A stretch of DNA of 64,000 nt, taken from the NCBI RefSeq assembly GCF_905220565.1, contig NC_059422.1, forward strand, positions 4,434,001 to 4,498,000, written 5' to 3'. The notes under the pieces are model-generated. The model searched no databases. It was not told where the DNA came from and saw only the letters and a list, made by a program, of their open reading frames with translations. This DNA is from Melitaea cinxia. Lineage: Eukaryota > Arthropoda > Insecta > Lepidoptera > Nymphalidae. The position numbers were made by a program, and so were the translations under genes. Below are positions 45,455-58,600 of this stretch, in pieces (position 1 is the stretch's first letter; every line of letters begins with the position of its first letter).

Positions 45455-45682
45455 TATCTTATAACATACACACACGGTCGTCTGTTCCTATGGTAAGCAA
45501 CTTAATGCTTGTATTACAGGTAACAGCCGACTGTTATAACTATATATAAATATACATGGAAATAATGCATATATAAATACATAAATACAAATATTACACC
45601 CAGACTCAGGCGGGAATCGAACCCGCAACCCGCGGAACAGAAAGCAGGGCCACTACAAACTGCGCCAACGGGCTAGTCAATA
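45455..45682 (-). repeat. tRNA-headed SINE, family D
   Basis: Minus strand head with GTTGGCGCAGTTTG (A-box) and GGGTTCGATTCCC (B-box), then the body with 'ggaacagacgaccg'. Second copy of the 1051-1262 repeat. Confidence 0.7.
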
Positions 45683-46081
45683 ATTACATATAAAACAATC
45701 TCAATTTACAACAGTACATCACATCGTTTGTCATGAATTACATCCGATAGTGTTAAAGATAACCTTCTGTCGTACATTTTTTTTTATATATTAAAAGATT
45801 TTATTATCTGTATTAATATTATAATGATGAAGAGTTTTTGTTTACTTTTTTTAAAGGTAGGTTTTTTCTGTCGGCTCTGTCAAATAATAAAATGAAAGAT
45901 CGCGAATCGAAACTAGATATATTAAAATATTAGCTGTGCCCGCGACCATTCCCCAATTCCATTATAGTCCATTTCCTGATAAAGGCTATAGGTATAAGAC
46001 TATATAACATCGCGAGCGAAACCATAGGACACAGCTAGTCTTTTCATAAGGAGTCAAGCCAAAAAAGTATCTTTAAAATTC

Positions 46082-46412
46082 ATCTGTTGCGTGGTTACGG
46101 CAGTGAAAAATATAGGCCACCCGTTCTCTTCCCTTGGGTATCATAAAATCTCAATTAGTCGTCACTAAGGGATAACACAGTTCCACTACCACCTTGGAAC
46201 TTAAAAAGCTGACCGATGGTGGGATAACCATCAAACTATAGGGCTTTCAAATGCACAGACCGAAGACGGGCAGCAGCGTTTTCGGTGCGACAAAGCCAGC
46301 CTTGCGATCACCAACCCGTCTGCCCAGCGTGGTGACTATGGGCAAAGCACATAAGATACTAACTTGGAGAGTCCTATGTCCAGCAGTAGACTTTAATAGG
46401 CTGAAATGACAA
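46082..46412 (+). repeat. Family A SINE-like repeat, decayed
   Basis: Leader 'gcgtggttacggcagtg', body 'gaagacgggcagcagcg', tail 'cctatgtccagcagtag'. Confidence 0.65.
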
Positions 46413-46674
46413 TTAATTGCTTTATCATTGTATATTTCCTCATATGCTTAAAGATTTACTAAAAAAAATCTAATTTGATGATATTCTTACATTAGGAAAT
46501 TACCCAAATCTGTCCGAGGTTAATGATATCAGAGTTGGAAAATAAAAAGAACATTTTCCCAAGACTACTGCAAAAATATTCAAGTAAATATAGGTATATG
46601 TTACCTATACAAACGAATCAGTACGCGCAAGAGCGCGTTCAGACGTACATGTCTAACAAAGATCTCAAAACAAA

Positions 46675-49600
46675 ATGGCGGCATTTATAAGTTTATTATT
46701 TTTATTTGTGACTCTTTTACATAACTCCCAGAGCCGAGGATTGGCAGGTAAGAAAGAGGTTTTATATTATTTTGTTTATTAGTAAATTAATAAATATTTT
46801 ATCACATAAATAATATCACATATAATATATGTATGTATATATATCTTAATCAGATAATTATAAACATTTTGAAGTTTATTTTTTTGTTCGTAATATTTTC
46901 GTAGTTTAGTCTGTATAATATTAATGCTATTTTAGATAAAAATTAAAAAAAAAGTTATCGCTCACTGCCGAAATTTACAAAAAACAATTGTTTTTAAAGT
47001 AACTTCAAGCTTAACATGCCACGAATCATTTAAGGCTTCTCATGCCGGTTGATGGTGCAGTTTAAAAAAATGATGACGACATATTTTGGCGAACCATTGG
47101 CATTTATCGTGTTACTACGTTACTAATAATGTTATAAATGTGACTTTCTGTTCGTCTTTATGTTAACCTTTGACAGCTAAACGTTATTAATAGAAATAAA
47201 ATAAAAAATAATTCTAAATTCCTTATAAGCAAAGCTTTGGAGTACTTACAGTAACTAATACTTATTTTTTTTAATAAATTTGTATAAGTTAAAAACAAGT
47301 TAAGTTAATATAAATTATTTTAGGTTCACTAATTACTATTTTTTATTGTCATATAAAAGAATAGTTTTCAAATTAATGTTTTTTTTTCTTTTAGTTTCTT
47401 AAAATATTACTTTTTTACTATCGTTTATTTAATATGAATTTTATTTTACAAAACACAAATAAATAATTTATTTAAAATCACCAAACAAACTCTCAGTTCA
47501 GATTGTAAACATTGGTATGCGACGACGACCTCATTAATTTCTTGTATGTAAATGTGTGATGTTCCTATGGAGTGGCGTAGTCCTTATGGACTAAAACTCC
47601 TTAAATAAAAACAGAGAAAAAAAAGAAAAGAAAAAACCCTCAGTTCTCAAATTATAAATATCATTCCATCTTCTTCTTTTACTCTAAACATTTTTTAATA
47701 TCATATCAAAAATCTTTTATTCTTACAAAATACGCATTTAAAGCAAAGATATGTATTTGAAATATCAAGCAACGTATCAATATAAGAAATCTATTAGCAA
47801 CTTTACAAAATCACATCTCAGAGATTTTGCAAAAAAAAAAATATGAAGACATTTTGAACACAAAAACGTACATTCGTAAAACAAATGCAATGAAATGAAA
47901 ATAGTACGTAAGTAATAGTAAGTAAAGTAAAAATAATTTTAATACCAAGAAAAGAATCGGAAAGCGAAATATAAAACAAAGCTTTCAAACCATTTTCGTA
48001 GATAAACTATAAAAACTGTAATAAAGAAAATTCTATAATTTATATATTGCAAATACATTCTTCATGTGAATTCGGTTAAAGAAAAATACCCAAGTAATAG
48101 TCACGCAATATAAATATAATTCATATATCCAGCGATTACTTGGTAATTCAATACAAAAAATAACTTTTCGAATCTCTCAAAAGCTATATATTTCATTCAT
48201 TATTATTATTATTGTCATGAAATAATTTTAGAAACGTGTACATCTTAAAGTATAGCAAAAAATACAAAGTTTTGTGTTTTTTGCTTTGGGTTATGTGTTC
48301 TTTCATTCAGCTGATCAAAACTCCAGGAGAGGGATAGGGCCGGCAACGCGCTTGCGATACTTCTGGTGTTGCAGGTGTCTACGGCTAATAGGCTACGGTA
48401 ATCGCTTACCATCAGTTGCGCTTGTTTGCCAACCTAGTTGTAGAAATAAATTACTATAATAAATATTATTATAATTACAGTAGTGTAGTCACTACATAGT
48501 ATAAAACAAAGTCGCTTTCTCTGTCCCTCGTATGCTTAAATCTTTAAAACTACGCAACGGATTTTGATGCGGTTTTTTTAATAGATAGAGTGATTGAAGA
48601 GGAAGGTTTATATGTATAATACATGTATAATATAATAGAGGAACACTGATAGTTTTTGCAACCGTGCGAAGCCGGGGCGGGTCGCTAGTTACATATAAGT
48701 AATAAAAAACGCTACATAGATACAAAAGTGGGGATCAATTCTATTTAGTTTAAATACTATAATTTTAATAGGTTTTTTAAATATTTTTCTGTGAAATCAT
48801 TTCTAAAGTGATTATCAGTTTGTCATTAATTAGATGTAAATTATTAATGTTTATAAGTCAGTTTGTAATGCTGTATATTTTCTTTTACAGCCAGTACGCA
48901 GTACGAATTGTATTATTTCGTAGGTAAATAAAATGTTTTTCTTTTTTTCTAAATTCAAATAATAGTCATTTTCTTGTCTCTTAGCATCTTTTTTATGTAT
49001 TTATTTAAAATACTACTTCACCTTTCAGTAATAAAAAATATTCTATGTACTTTTAGGTAAATTAAAAAAGGAATTGGATTTATTTTTAGCTTGGTTACAA
49101 GAAAGATTACTATATGTTGTAATTTATATTTTTTAGACGTTTAATTGTTCATATTTACGAATTTCGTTATTAAAATATTTGAATATTATGCATGTTTCAA
49201 TGTAAAATAAGATATATATGCATATATTTATTGTTAGTTGTTTGAATTGTCATTATTACTTTCCTGACTTTCGTTTCGTTTGTTAGTGTTGCTTTTAATC
49301 AGAGCAGCAAATTACTCATGAAACAAATATATAGTATCCGATAAATTTTATTGTATGGGGCCATTAATAAATTACGTCATAACTTAAAGGGGGCTAGGGG
49401 GTTCACAAAATGTGATATTTTGTGACATTACAATATTTCAAAATATTTTAATATATAATATAATTGTTAGTATTAAAATAATTATATTTTTTGTACCTGT
49501 GTCGGATGTGATGTTAATTTAATTGAAAAATAAATTAAATGGAAATAAAATTAATGTCGAAACGGATGTTTTAAGTGACTAAATAATCATGTAAATGTGA

Positions 49601-52600
49601 CAAGAACGGGGACAGGGATAAAAAAATTATGAAATTAGTGTGACGTAATTTATGGGTGGATTTATGGATGAAATAAATAAATGTGAAAATTCAGTTTTAA
49701 CAAAGTATTAATAAATTTTTAATATGTGTAACTCATTAAAAATTGACGCGCTTAAAACTATATTATTAACAGCGATAAAATAAATGTCGAGAATAAAAGT
49801 GCACAATAGTTTTTATAATTTAATTTTTATAATATTTAGTATAAATCTGTTTGATTTAAACCGATGTATATTTTGAACATTAAGAAAAGATTAGGTAAGT
49901 AATCTGCGTCTAATCTAATCCTCTTTACGAAAATTGCGCGAACGGAGGATTATGAAGTTTCGCACACTTATTTACACTAATATTATAAAGAGGTAAAATT
50001 TCTAACTTTGTTTGTAGGGGGTTACTACAAAGGTTACTTTGCAAATACTGATCTGATCATGAAAATTCTTTCACTAACAGAAAGCTACACTGTTCAGGAG
50101 TGATATAGGCTATATTTTATAGTTATTGAACAAAAAATTTAGTGAAAAATAACAGTATATGTAAATTAAGTCGGAGAAATGCGAGCGAGAGGAAAACTAG
50201 CATATATTTGCATCAAAAATAATAGTGGGCACGGGTCAGCTAGAACTTTATATAGCGAAGTAGTGCAAAATGCTATTTTTTTATATTATGCATAAAAATA
50301 CATTAAACTAATAAACAAACATTACACACACTACCATGTTTTTGACACACATACTCATATATACTCCTTTGTTTATTATCATAGAAATATAGTATTTGAC
50401 AACAGAACCTTAATAATGTGCTAACTTATAATTTAAATTAATTATGGTCGAATTTCGACCACTAGGCGACCACTAGTTGATATAAAACGAATTTACGAAT
50501 TTATAAGCGAAGGTATGAGCGTATAATGACCATTACCAGTTTTTTTTTTTTTTTAAACAAAACCGGCAGCGTCGGACCACGTTCTAGTTTTACTAGGCAC
50601 TCACAGGACTGTCGATCTGTAGTAATAAAGAAAAATCGCCCGTGGTATTATTATAATGCATGCATGATTAACAAAAAGCACGAGCATTTTGAGCCCGTGG
50701 ATCAACATTTTTAAATAAAAAAAAATGACCATTACCTTACAACATTACACGTATAAATTAGGAACCAAAACACGACTGCTCGAACTCGAAACAGGATTTT
50801 ACAATTTATTACCACGGAACGAAGTATTAAAATGATCTTACAAGCTTAATGTGATCCCACGAATGATTTAATAATTGACAGAAAATAAATTTAAACTTAA
50901 TATTGAAAACAATTTAATAGCTAAGGCATATTAAGGTCGAAAATAATATTATTAATAATTGTACATACAGAAAGGTATATACCGTATATCGAAAATTTTC
51001 TTTAATGTCATCTTATAAATAAAATTTTCGTGTCACAATGTTAGTTAAAATACTCCTCCGAAGCGGCTGGACCGATTTTTATGAAATTTTGTGTGCATAT
51101 CGAGTAAGTTAAAGGGGGGGGGGGGGGCTTAATAACATATATGGCAAAACAACATTTGCGTGGTCAACTAGTAAAATAATAAATATTAAACTTATTTCCA
51201 TCTTAAGTTCAAAATGTCAATACGCTATTCATGTATGTAAACAATCAATTAGTAGGCACATGTATTTGAAGATAATATTATGTATAATATTTAGATAAGG
51301 TGTTCGTTGAAGATAAAATTATTATTTTAACGTTTTTCCTCAAACATACCACATTATGTAAATATATTTAGCGGTTTTTTTTTCTAATTCTGCGTTTACG
51401 TTATCTTTACCAACACTGAAAATTATCAATGTTGGTAAAGATAAATATAATAATTTATTAATAAAATTTTAATAGAAGAAAGAAATATTAAATAAATCAA
51501 ATAAATTAACTAGCACAAACAAATGCCCAGGGTACTAAAATTATATGTTATGGCCTATATATTTGTCATGAGTAGTGATCGAACTCACCATCGCTAACGT
51601 AACACTCAATATCTGTAACCACTGCGTCTGTAACAACATTGTTGTCGAGTTCTTACTTTAATTCCCTTTTTTGTGGGATACGTATAAATACTATTATCTA
51701 TGAACAAAAATAGGAATTCAAGAGTTCGATGTTATACTGTGTGGAGTTTTTTTTTTTTTTTTTAAATAGGTATATTCTATAATTATAGTAGGAGTTTTAT
51801 AGTAGTAGTGCAGATGACTTTGTTTCCTTGATGGTAACAGCGACAAATCATTAGATGGGATGGTTTGCCACGGTAGTTGGATAAACGATATTCAAAATAT
51901 AACAAATAAAGACTAGGCAATATAGATAGGAGTTATCGTCATAAACATTTTTATTATTATATTTCTTTAAATGACTCCCGATAATTATTAATTGTCAATA
52001 TCTTCTTTAGTTATTCCAAAGTCATTGTTAACAGGCCCGCTTTCTGACCCGTGCTTAAGATAAAATACATGTATATCATAAATGTTCGTGCAGTAAAATT
52101 TTTATGTGAAATATACTACACAGGTTATTACGTACGTAGACACGCTTCTTTGCGACTTTAGTGGTTTAAAAATCATAGTTTCCTTTGTGTCGATCGATTA
52201 AGCCTATAATATCCCATCGCTGAGCATGGTCCTCTTTCTCCCCGTGGAAGAAGGACTGGAGCTTAATCCTTTATGTATTATATTATATAAATATACAGGA
52301 ATCGCTAAAGGTGTTGCCAAGTTTAATAATATCAATAAAAAAATTTTGAGTCAAAATTTTAATATGTACGATTTTATTTTTGTGTTACTCACACATTAGG
52401 AATTCTAAACATATTTGAATATCATATCAAAAATTTCGATCTAACGGGTACATCGTTCCATAGCTTAATTGTCTAGAGCGCCGACACGGTCAGTCGGAGA
52501 CGCAGGTTCGATCCGCGCTGGAACGGTAAATTTTTGATATGATATTCAAAAATGTTCGAAATTATAAAGCAACTGGACAATTCCGGTTGCTTTTTTTATT

Positions 52601-55600
52601 TTTCAATACTTTGTTGAGAGCATTAACAGAATAGAAACTAAAGAAAATTGGTAAAAATCAGTCGTGATAAAGTCTGTTAGCTCGGCTAAAATAAAACTTT
52701 ATTTTTAGTTTTAAATAAAAACTTTATAACGTAAATAAGATTTCAATGTACAGAAAATTATTAAGATTAGCATAAGTGATGATTATTTCAACGGAAATCG
52801 ATTGAAGTGGACCGAAGCCGGTCGAAACAGGTTTGAAACAGTAAATTTTATGCTAAAACATGTATTGTACATGACTCGGTTTTATACTTGTAAGATTTTC
52901 GTTCTGTCACTTATTTAACAATATATCTGTTCTTATTATTCTATATATTATCTGTACGGTTAATATCTCCGCGGACGACGGCTCAGGAGCTCAAAGACCG
53001 GCGGTCGCAGGTTTGACTACCGCTCCTAATGGATATTTCGTGCTTCAGCCTGTTATATCCCACTGCTGGACATAGACCTCTTTCCCTGTGTAGGAGAAGG
53101 ATCAGAGCTTAATCCACCACGCTGCCCCATGCGGTTTGGCGGATATATTCCCTACTATGAGTAACGATCGCTATCAGGTGTGCATGATAACAATCGGGAC
53201 CGACAGCTTAACGTGCTCTCCGAGGCACGGTGGGAAGACCCACAACGACTGCACAAACACCCAGACACGGCGAGGATCGAACCCGCATCCGCCAGCACAA
53301 CAGCCACAAACCAGTGCTGTGACCGTTGCGCTAACGTAATTCGTACAAATATTTGACTCCAGTCTGAGTATCTATCCTTGTGGGTCTCCCCACAGTGCCT
53401 CAAAAAACATGTTAAGCCTTTAATCTCGATTGTTGTCATAGACACCTGTTGGCGATCTTTACTCTTAGTATATCCGCCAACTCGTAGTAGAACAGCTTGG
53501 TGGAATAAGGTCCGACCGTTCTCTTACATGGAGAACGAGGCTTATGTCCAGCAGTGGGATCTCACAGGCTGAATCAATTGCAGGTAATATTATTAATCCT
53601 TAAGAATGTTATATATAACTTAATTAAAAAGAAAACTAATGAGGTTATTTTATATTGTGATTGGTGGGGATTGGCATTGGGAGTCTCTTTCTTTATTACA
53701 TTTCATTTATCGTACACAAATTTATTAAATTACAGAGCGACACAATCAGAATTAGCTGACAAAACTCTTAAAATATAGATAAAAGAGGTTTTTTTAGTAG
53801 TCTGTTGAGAGGCACCAGAATTTTCCTACATTACATTACAATGTAATGTAGGAAGATTCTGGTAGTCAGATAGGTGTGCTTTTTAAAACAATTTCGTACA
53901 AATAAGCGATCTCTCAAACTGTTTGATTACGTAAACATTAATTATAAATATTTATATCTAAATAGAGCAAATTACTTAATATATGGACGTCTTAAGCTTT
54001 TAAATTTTTCATAAACAACCTGTCACGTTTGCCTGTTTTGCATGCGTCACGTATTTTGATAAAAGTGTGTACAATCAAAGGTTATACCTATCGATAATAA
54101 AGAATGATCAACAAAAAGTCGTTGACGCAAAAAATTGTATTTAAAGATTATTCGTACGTTTAATTAAATGTAAAAATCGTATATATAGACATCTACACTA
54201 ATATTATAAAGTTGAAAAGTTTGTTAGTTTATTGAAATGCGCTAATTAACTGAACGGAACCATTGGTTCAAACAGACGTATTATTTTTGTGTGGAGAAGT
54301 GAAGAAGGCTATTTTTTCCCTCAAATTAAAGCTTACAAAACCGCGTGGCTCAGCTAGTTTACAAATAAGCTTGACTCGAGATACGTTGCCCTATCTTGCA
54401 AACAGTCAAACGTATGAAGTTTAAATTAAAAAAAAATAATGTCTCATACCGCGACAATTCCTTTAAAAATGTTTAATCAAATTCAAAATGATTTTTTCAA
54501 ATACGACTCATAGCTAGTTGATGTTATATCTGCATCCAATTAAAGCAAATGATATAAATTTATGGATCCGGTTCTTTAAAGTTTTATTCTTAAAGCAATT
54601 AAAATTTTTGACAACATATGCTTATCTTATGTTTTTTTTTTTTTTTATATTCATAGATGTCAATATAATAACAAACAACATTATATTGTAACACTCTATA
54701 TCCCAATGGTGATAAAAAATCTCATAAGGATAAATTATATAATAAACTAGCGTACCACCACGGCTTCACACGAGTTTTTTAACAAAAATTTCAAAAAAAA
54801 TCCTATTTATTTTAAATATAATATAGGCTATAGCCTATGTCATCCGCGGATAGTGTAGCTTCCCAACAGTGAAAGAATTTTTCTATTCAGAGCCTATTCA
54901 ATACAAACAAACAAACAATCAAATCTTTCCTCTTTATAATATAGATATAGATACGGGGCGGATAGATACGGGATTTTCATACACTACTGTCATCTGTAAA
55001 TCGTTTTTTTTATTTCCTGGATTATAAGTACGTAGTCATTTAGTGTCTAAGAGTATAAATGTTTTTGTAGATAAATAAAAAACACTGAGATTATTATTTA
55101 TCAATTGATCTTTCCTTAACGTTTTAGTTTTTATACTAATCTTTTTCGATTCGATAACTGTTTTCGAATGTCTTTGACCCTACACTCAAGGACAATTTAG
55201 AATTAGCTGATACAAATAAAAGTTAGAACGTATCCTTTATTATCATTTAGATTAGTGTGGATGATGAAAAAAAAATGCCTTGTTGCCTGTTTTTCGCTCT
55301 TTTTTGCGATAAGGGTGTTTATGAACTGATGTAACTTGATTATACGTATTAGTTCCTTTTATATTTTAACTTTGCTGTGTGGTTACGGCAGTACAGAATA
55401 TAGCCATCCCCTCTCTTCCCGTGAGTGTCGTAAGAGGCGACTAAAGGATACCACAGTTCCACTACCACTTTGGAACTTAAAAAGTCGGCTGATGGCAGGA
55501 AACCACCCAACTACGCTGTGGCGCGAACTTGTGGAGGCTTATGTCCAGCAGTGGACTGCGATAGGCTGAAGTGTGTGTGTGTGTGTGTGTGTGTGTATTT

Positions 55601-58600
55601 TAACTTCCATTTTTATGGAAGAAGAAACTAAAATAGTAACTACACAGTTGAGTCCTCCATCCTTTATTGTTCCATTTACTGTCCCACTTGTTCTATTATT
55701 GAATGGACATGATCTTTAAATAATGACACTGTCGCACTGTCACCATTGTCATTAAACAACTGCAAAGCAAAACCATCGAATGCGTTATTCTCTAAAATAA
55801 AATTTACAAAAACAGGACATGAAGTATATATTTAAGACAAGAGTGGAGAAAGCAAGAGACAATTCACTTATTGTAACTAAGCTTAGCCACATCACATATT
55901 TCATATTATTGTTATAATGTAGCACTTTGTCTGTAGAACAACTCCTCGTAAAGTTCTTTTGAATTATACAATAAAGCAACACAGTAATAATGATAAAATG
56001 TTTTTAAAAAGATTTAGAATTATATAATACCTTATTCTTTTTGAGGTTAGTTATCCATCCTGGATAAGTAATCCAGGACATTACTAACCACAAAAGTACT
56101 ATCTGCTATACTGCTAATTATGCTGATACTTCTGCTGTTCCTTCTAAATTCTCTTTTTTTTACATCTCTTTACATTTTAATCTCTTGTTTAATGACCGCT
56201 CTGGCATAGTTGAGCTTAGTCGCCTAAACATTGTTTTCTCGGAATGGATACTTATATTTCTACAGAATTTTTTTATCGCTTCGTGTGTCCATCCAAATGA
56301 GTCTACCTACAGCAGTTTAATCTGTTGGTCCTGGTGATTATCGTAAACACCTGATGGCGATCGTTACACATAGTATTGAATATATCTGCCAACCCGCTTG
56401 GAGCAGCGTGGTGTATTAAGCTGCAACCATTGCAGTGAGATATTACAGACTGAATCAATCAAACTCTTTGTTTTACAGGATCATCTCACGACAAGGTGAT
56501 CGTATGCTACGTATCAAGATGGTCAGTATACAGGCCTGGTGCCGGAAGCTTCGATATCCATGATATTGAGCCATCCCTCTGCACCCACATTATCTACTGT
56601 TTTGTTGGGATGGATGAGAATACTTTCAAAATTAAAAATATTGGTAATAACAGTATTTTATTTTTTTGGTTCTTTTTTGTTTTGTTCTATCATCACACTA
56701 TTTGATATTACAATATATAAAAATAAATAATATAAAAATTGTGTAATGTATGTTATAAATAATTTACATAAAGTTGATTGTTAAGCATTTATATTTGACA
56801 AAACCATAAACGTGACAATAACATTATCAGTAAATATTCAAAAATATTTCAGACCCCTACCAAGACTTGGAAGAAAACGGAGGTAAGGGTGGTTTTAAGC
56901 GTTTCATTGCACTGAAAGAAAAACACCCACACCTGAAACTTTCAGTGGGTATCGGGGGATGGAACGAGGGCTCTGCGAAATACTCCAAAATGGCCGCCGA
57001 CCCAAAATTAAGAACCATATTTATAAGGAGCGTAATGAACTACTTAGAGTAAGTAATGATTGATTGTAATTAAACGTGTATGTGTAACACAAACAAATAT
57101 TACCGTAAAAAATAATTTGCTTAATGGTGTAAAATCTTAATATATATAAATTAAGTGTTACGTTATTTGTCAAGTATATAAATTAAGCGTCATGTTTTTT
57201 GTCCGCGATGGACTCCTAAACTACTTGACCGATTTTAATCAAATTGGAACATCGTGTGCTTAATCCAACTTGAAAGATATATTTTATTTCGAGGTATATA
57301 TTTATTATATTCAAGAGAAAAAAATAAGGTGGTACGAAGATTGCCAGGTCGGCTAGTAACATATAAAATTTTCATAGTTATTAACAAATTATTATTTTTT
57401 TAGTAAAAACCATTGGAAAAGATTAAATTTTTGCTGCATAAAATGACATCTAACAGCACAATAAAGGATTTGTCTAAATATTTCCTGTATAACTCGTTTA
57501 TAGTATTAGAAACACACATCGAATTAGGGCCCTAAGACAAAAAAAAATAGCTAGTATGACTAACTGATTCAACAACTAACCACCTTACCAAATAATTGTA
57601 ATTACTAAAACTATTAAATACTTTAACCGATTTCAAAAAAGGAGGAGGTTCTAAATTTGACTATATTTTTTTATGTGTTACCTAATAAGTTTTGACTGTG
57701 TGAACTGATTTGGATGGTTTTTTTTTAATGGAAAGGTGGTGCTTGTTTTGTGGTCTCGTTTTTCTTTTTCTTTTATACAACTACCAGTCACTGGATGGTA
57801 AGCGATTAACGTAGCTTATAGACGCCTGCAACACCAGAAATATCGCAAGCAGATTGCCAACCCTACACCTAATTTCCAGGAGCTCCGATCACCTTAATCA
57901 GTAGTTTTGAGTTATCCTCAATGATGCGTATTTTATTGACTATTTTTTCGACTACCTACATTATATTACTTGTTGATGTTATGAAATCTGTTTTTTTTTT
58001 TCGTTTTCGAACAAACTCTAATTACCACAGTATTTTTTAAAAAACCGAGTGTGCTTAACACGACTCAAATAAAACTTCTGCATAATAGACCTGCACTGTA
58101 GGTGTGCACTGTCTTAGAAATACGAAACGTAACTGACTATGAAAGAAAGAGAGTAAGAAAATATGTCCTCGCACCTCTCACTCTTGCTCCATTCGCCTCA
58201 CCCGATCACACTTTTCGTAACGCTCTCGTCACACATTCACCAACTTACGCCCCAAGTCAAACGGGCGTAAAGAAGTTCTACTTTAATAATATTCGATTAA
58301 CAAAATAGATGCGCTTAACTACATGTCATCGTGCTGGGTATTTTAATGAGTGTTAGGTAAACAGTTTGAGTTAAGGAAAAACTGAGGAAATGAGATCACC
58401 AAATTGTTACCTTTGTCTTATCTTGTTACAAATACTATTGTGAATACATAAACATCATTCATTAAAGTATAGTACAATAAATAACAAACATGTTTCATAC
58501 CTACACAAAAAAAGAGTAATCGTAACTTTTTAGAATAACACATGAAAAAAAAACAAAGCATATTATATACGCTTCAGCCTGTAATATCCCACTACTGGGC

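Larger units (their letters stand above)
43682..46674. other. Intergenic region between hAT and the GH18-like gene
   Basis: AT-rich. Contains family B, D and A repeats listed separately. No gene recognised in 43682-45060. Confidence 0.5.
46748..56478. other. First two introns of the GH18-like gene
   Basis: About 9.7 kb apart from the microexon. Contains Helitrons, SINEs, a tRNA-like cassette and two perfect or near-perfect hairpins, listed separately. The rest is AT-rich with nothing recognised. Confidence 0.5.

Noticed and set aside
58102..58308. 68-codon ORF in a GH18-like intron
   Set aside because: No domain, weak composition and inside an intron rich in repeats.
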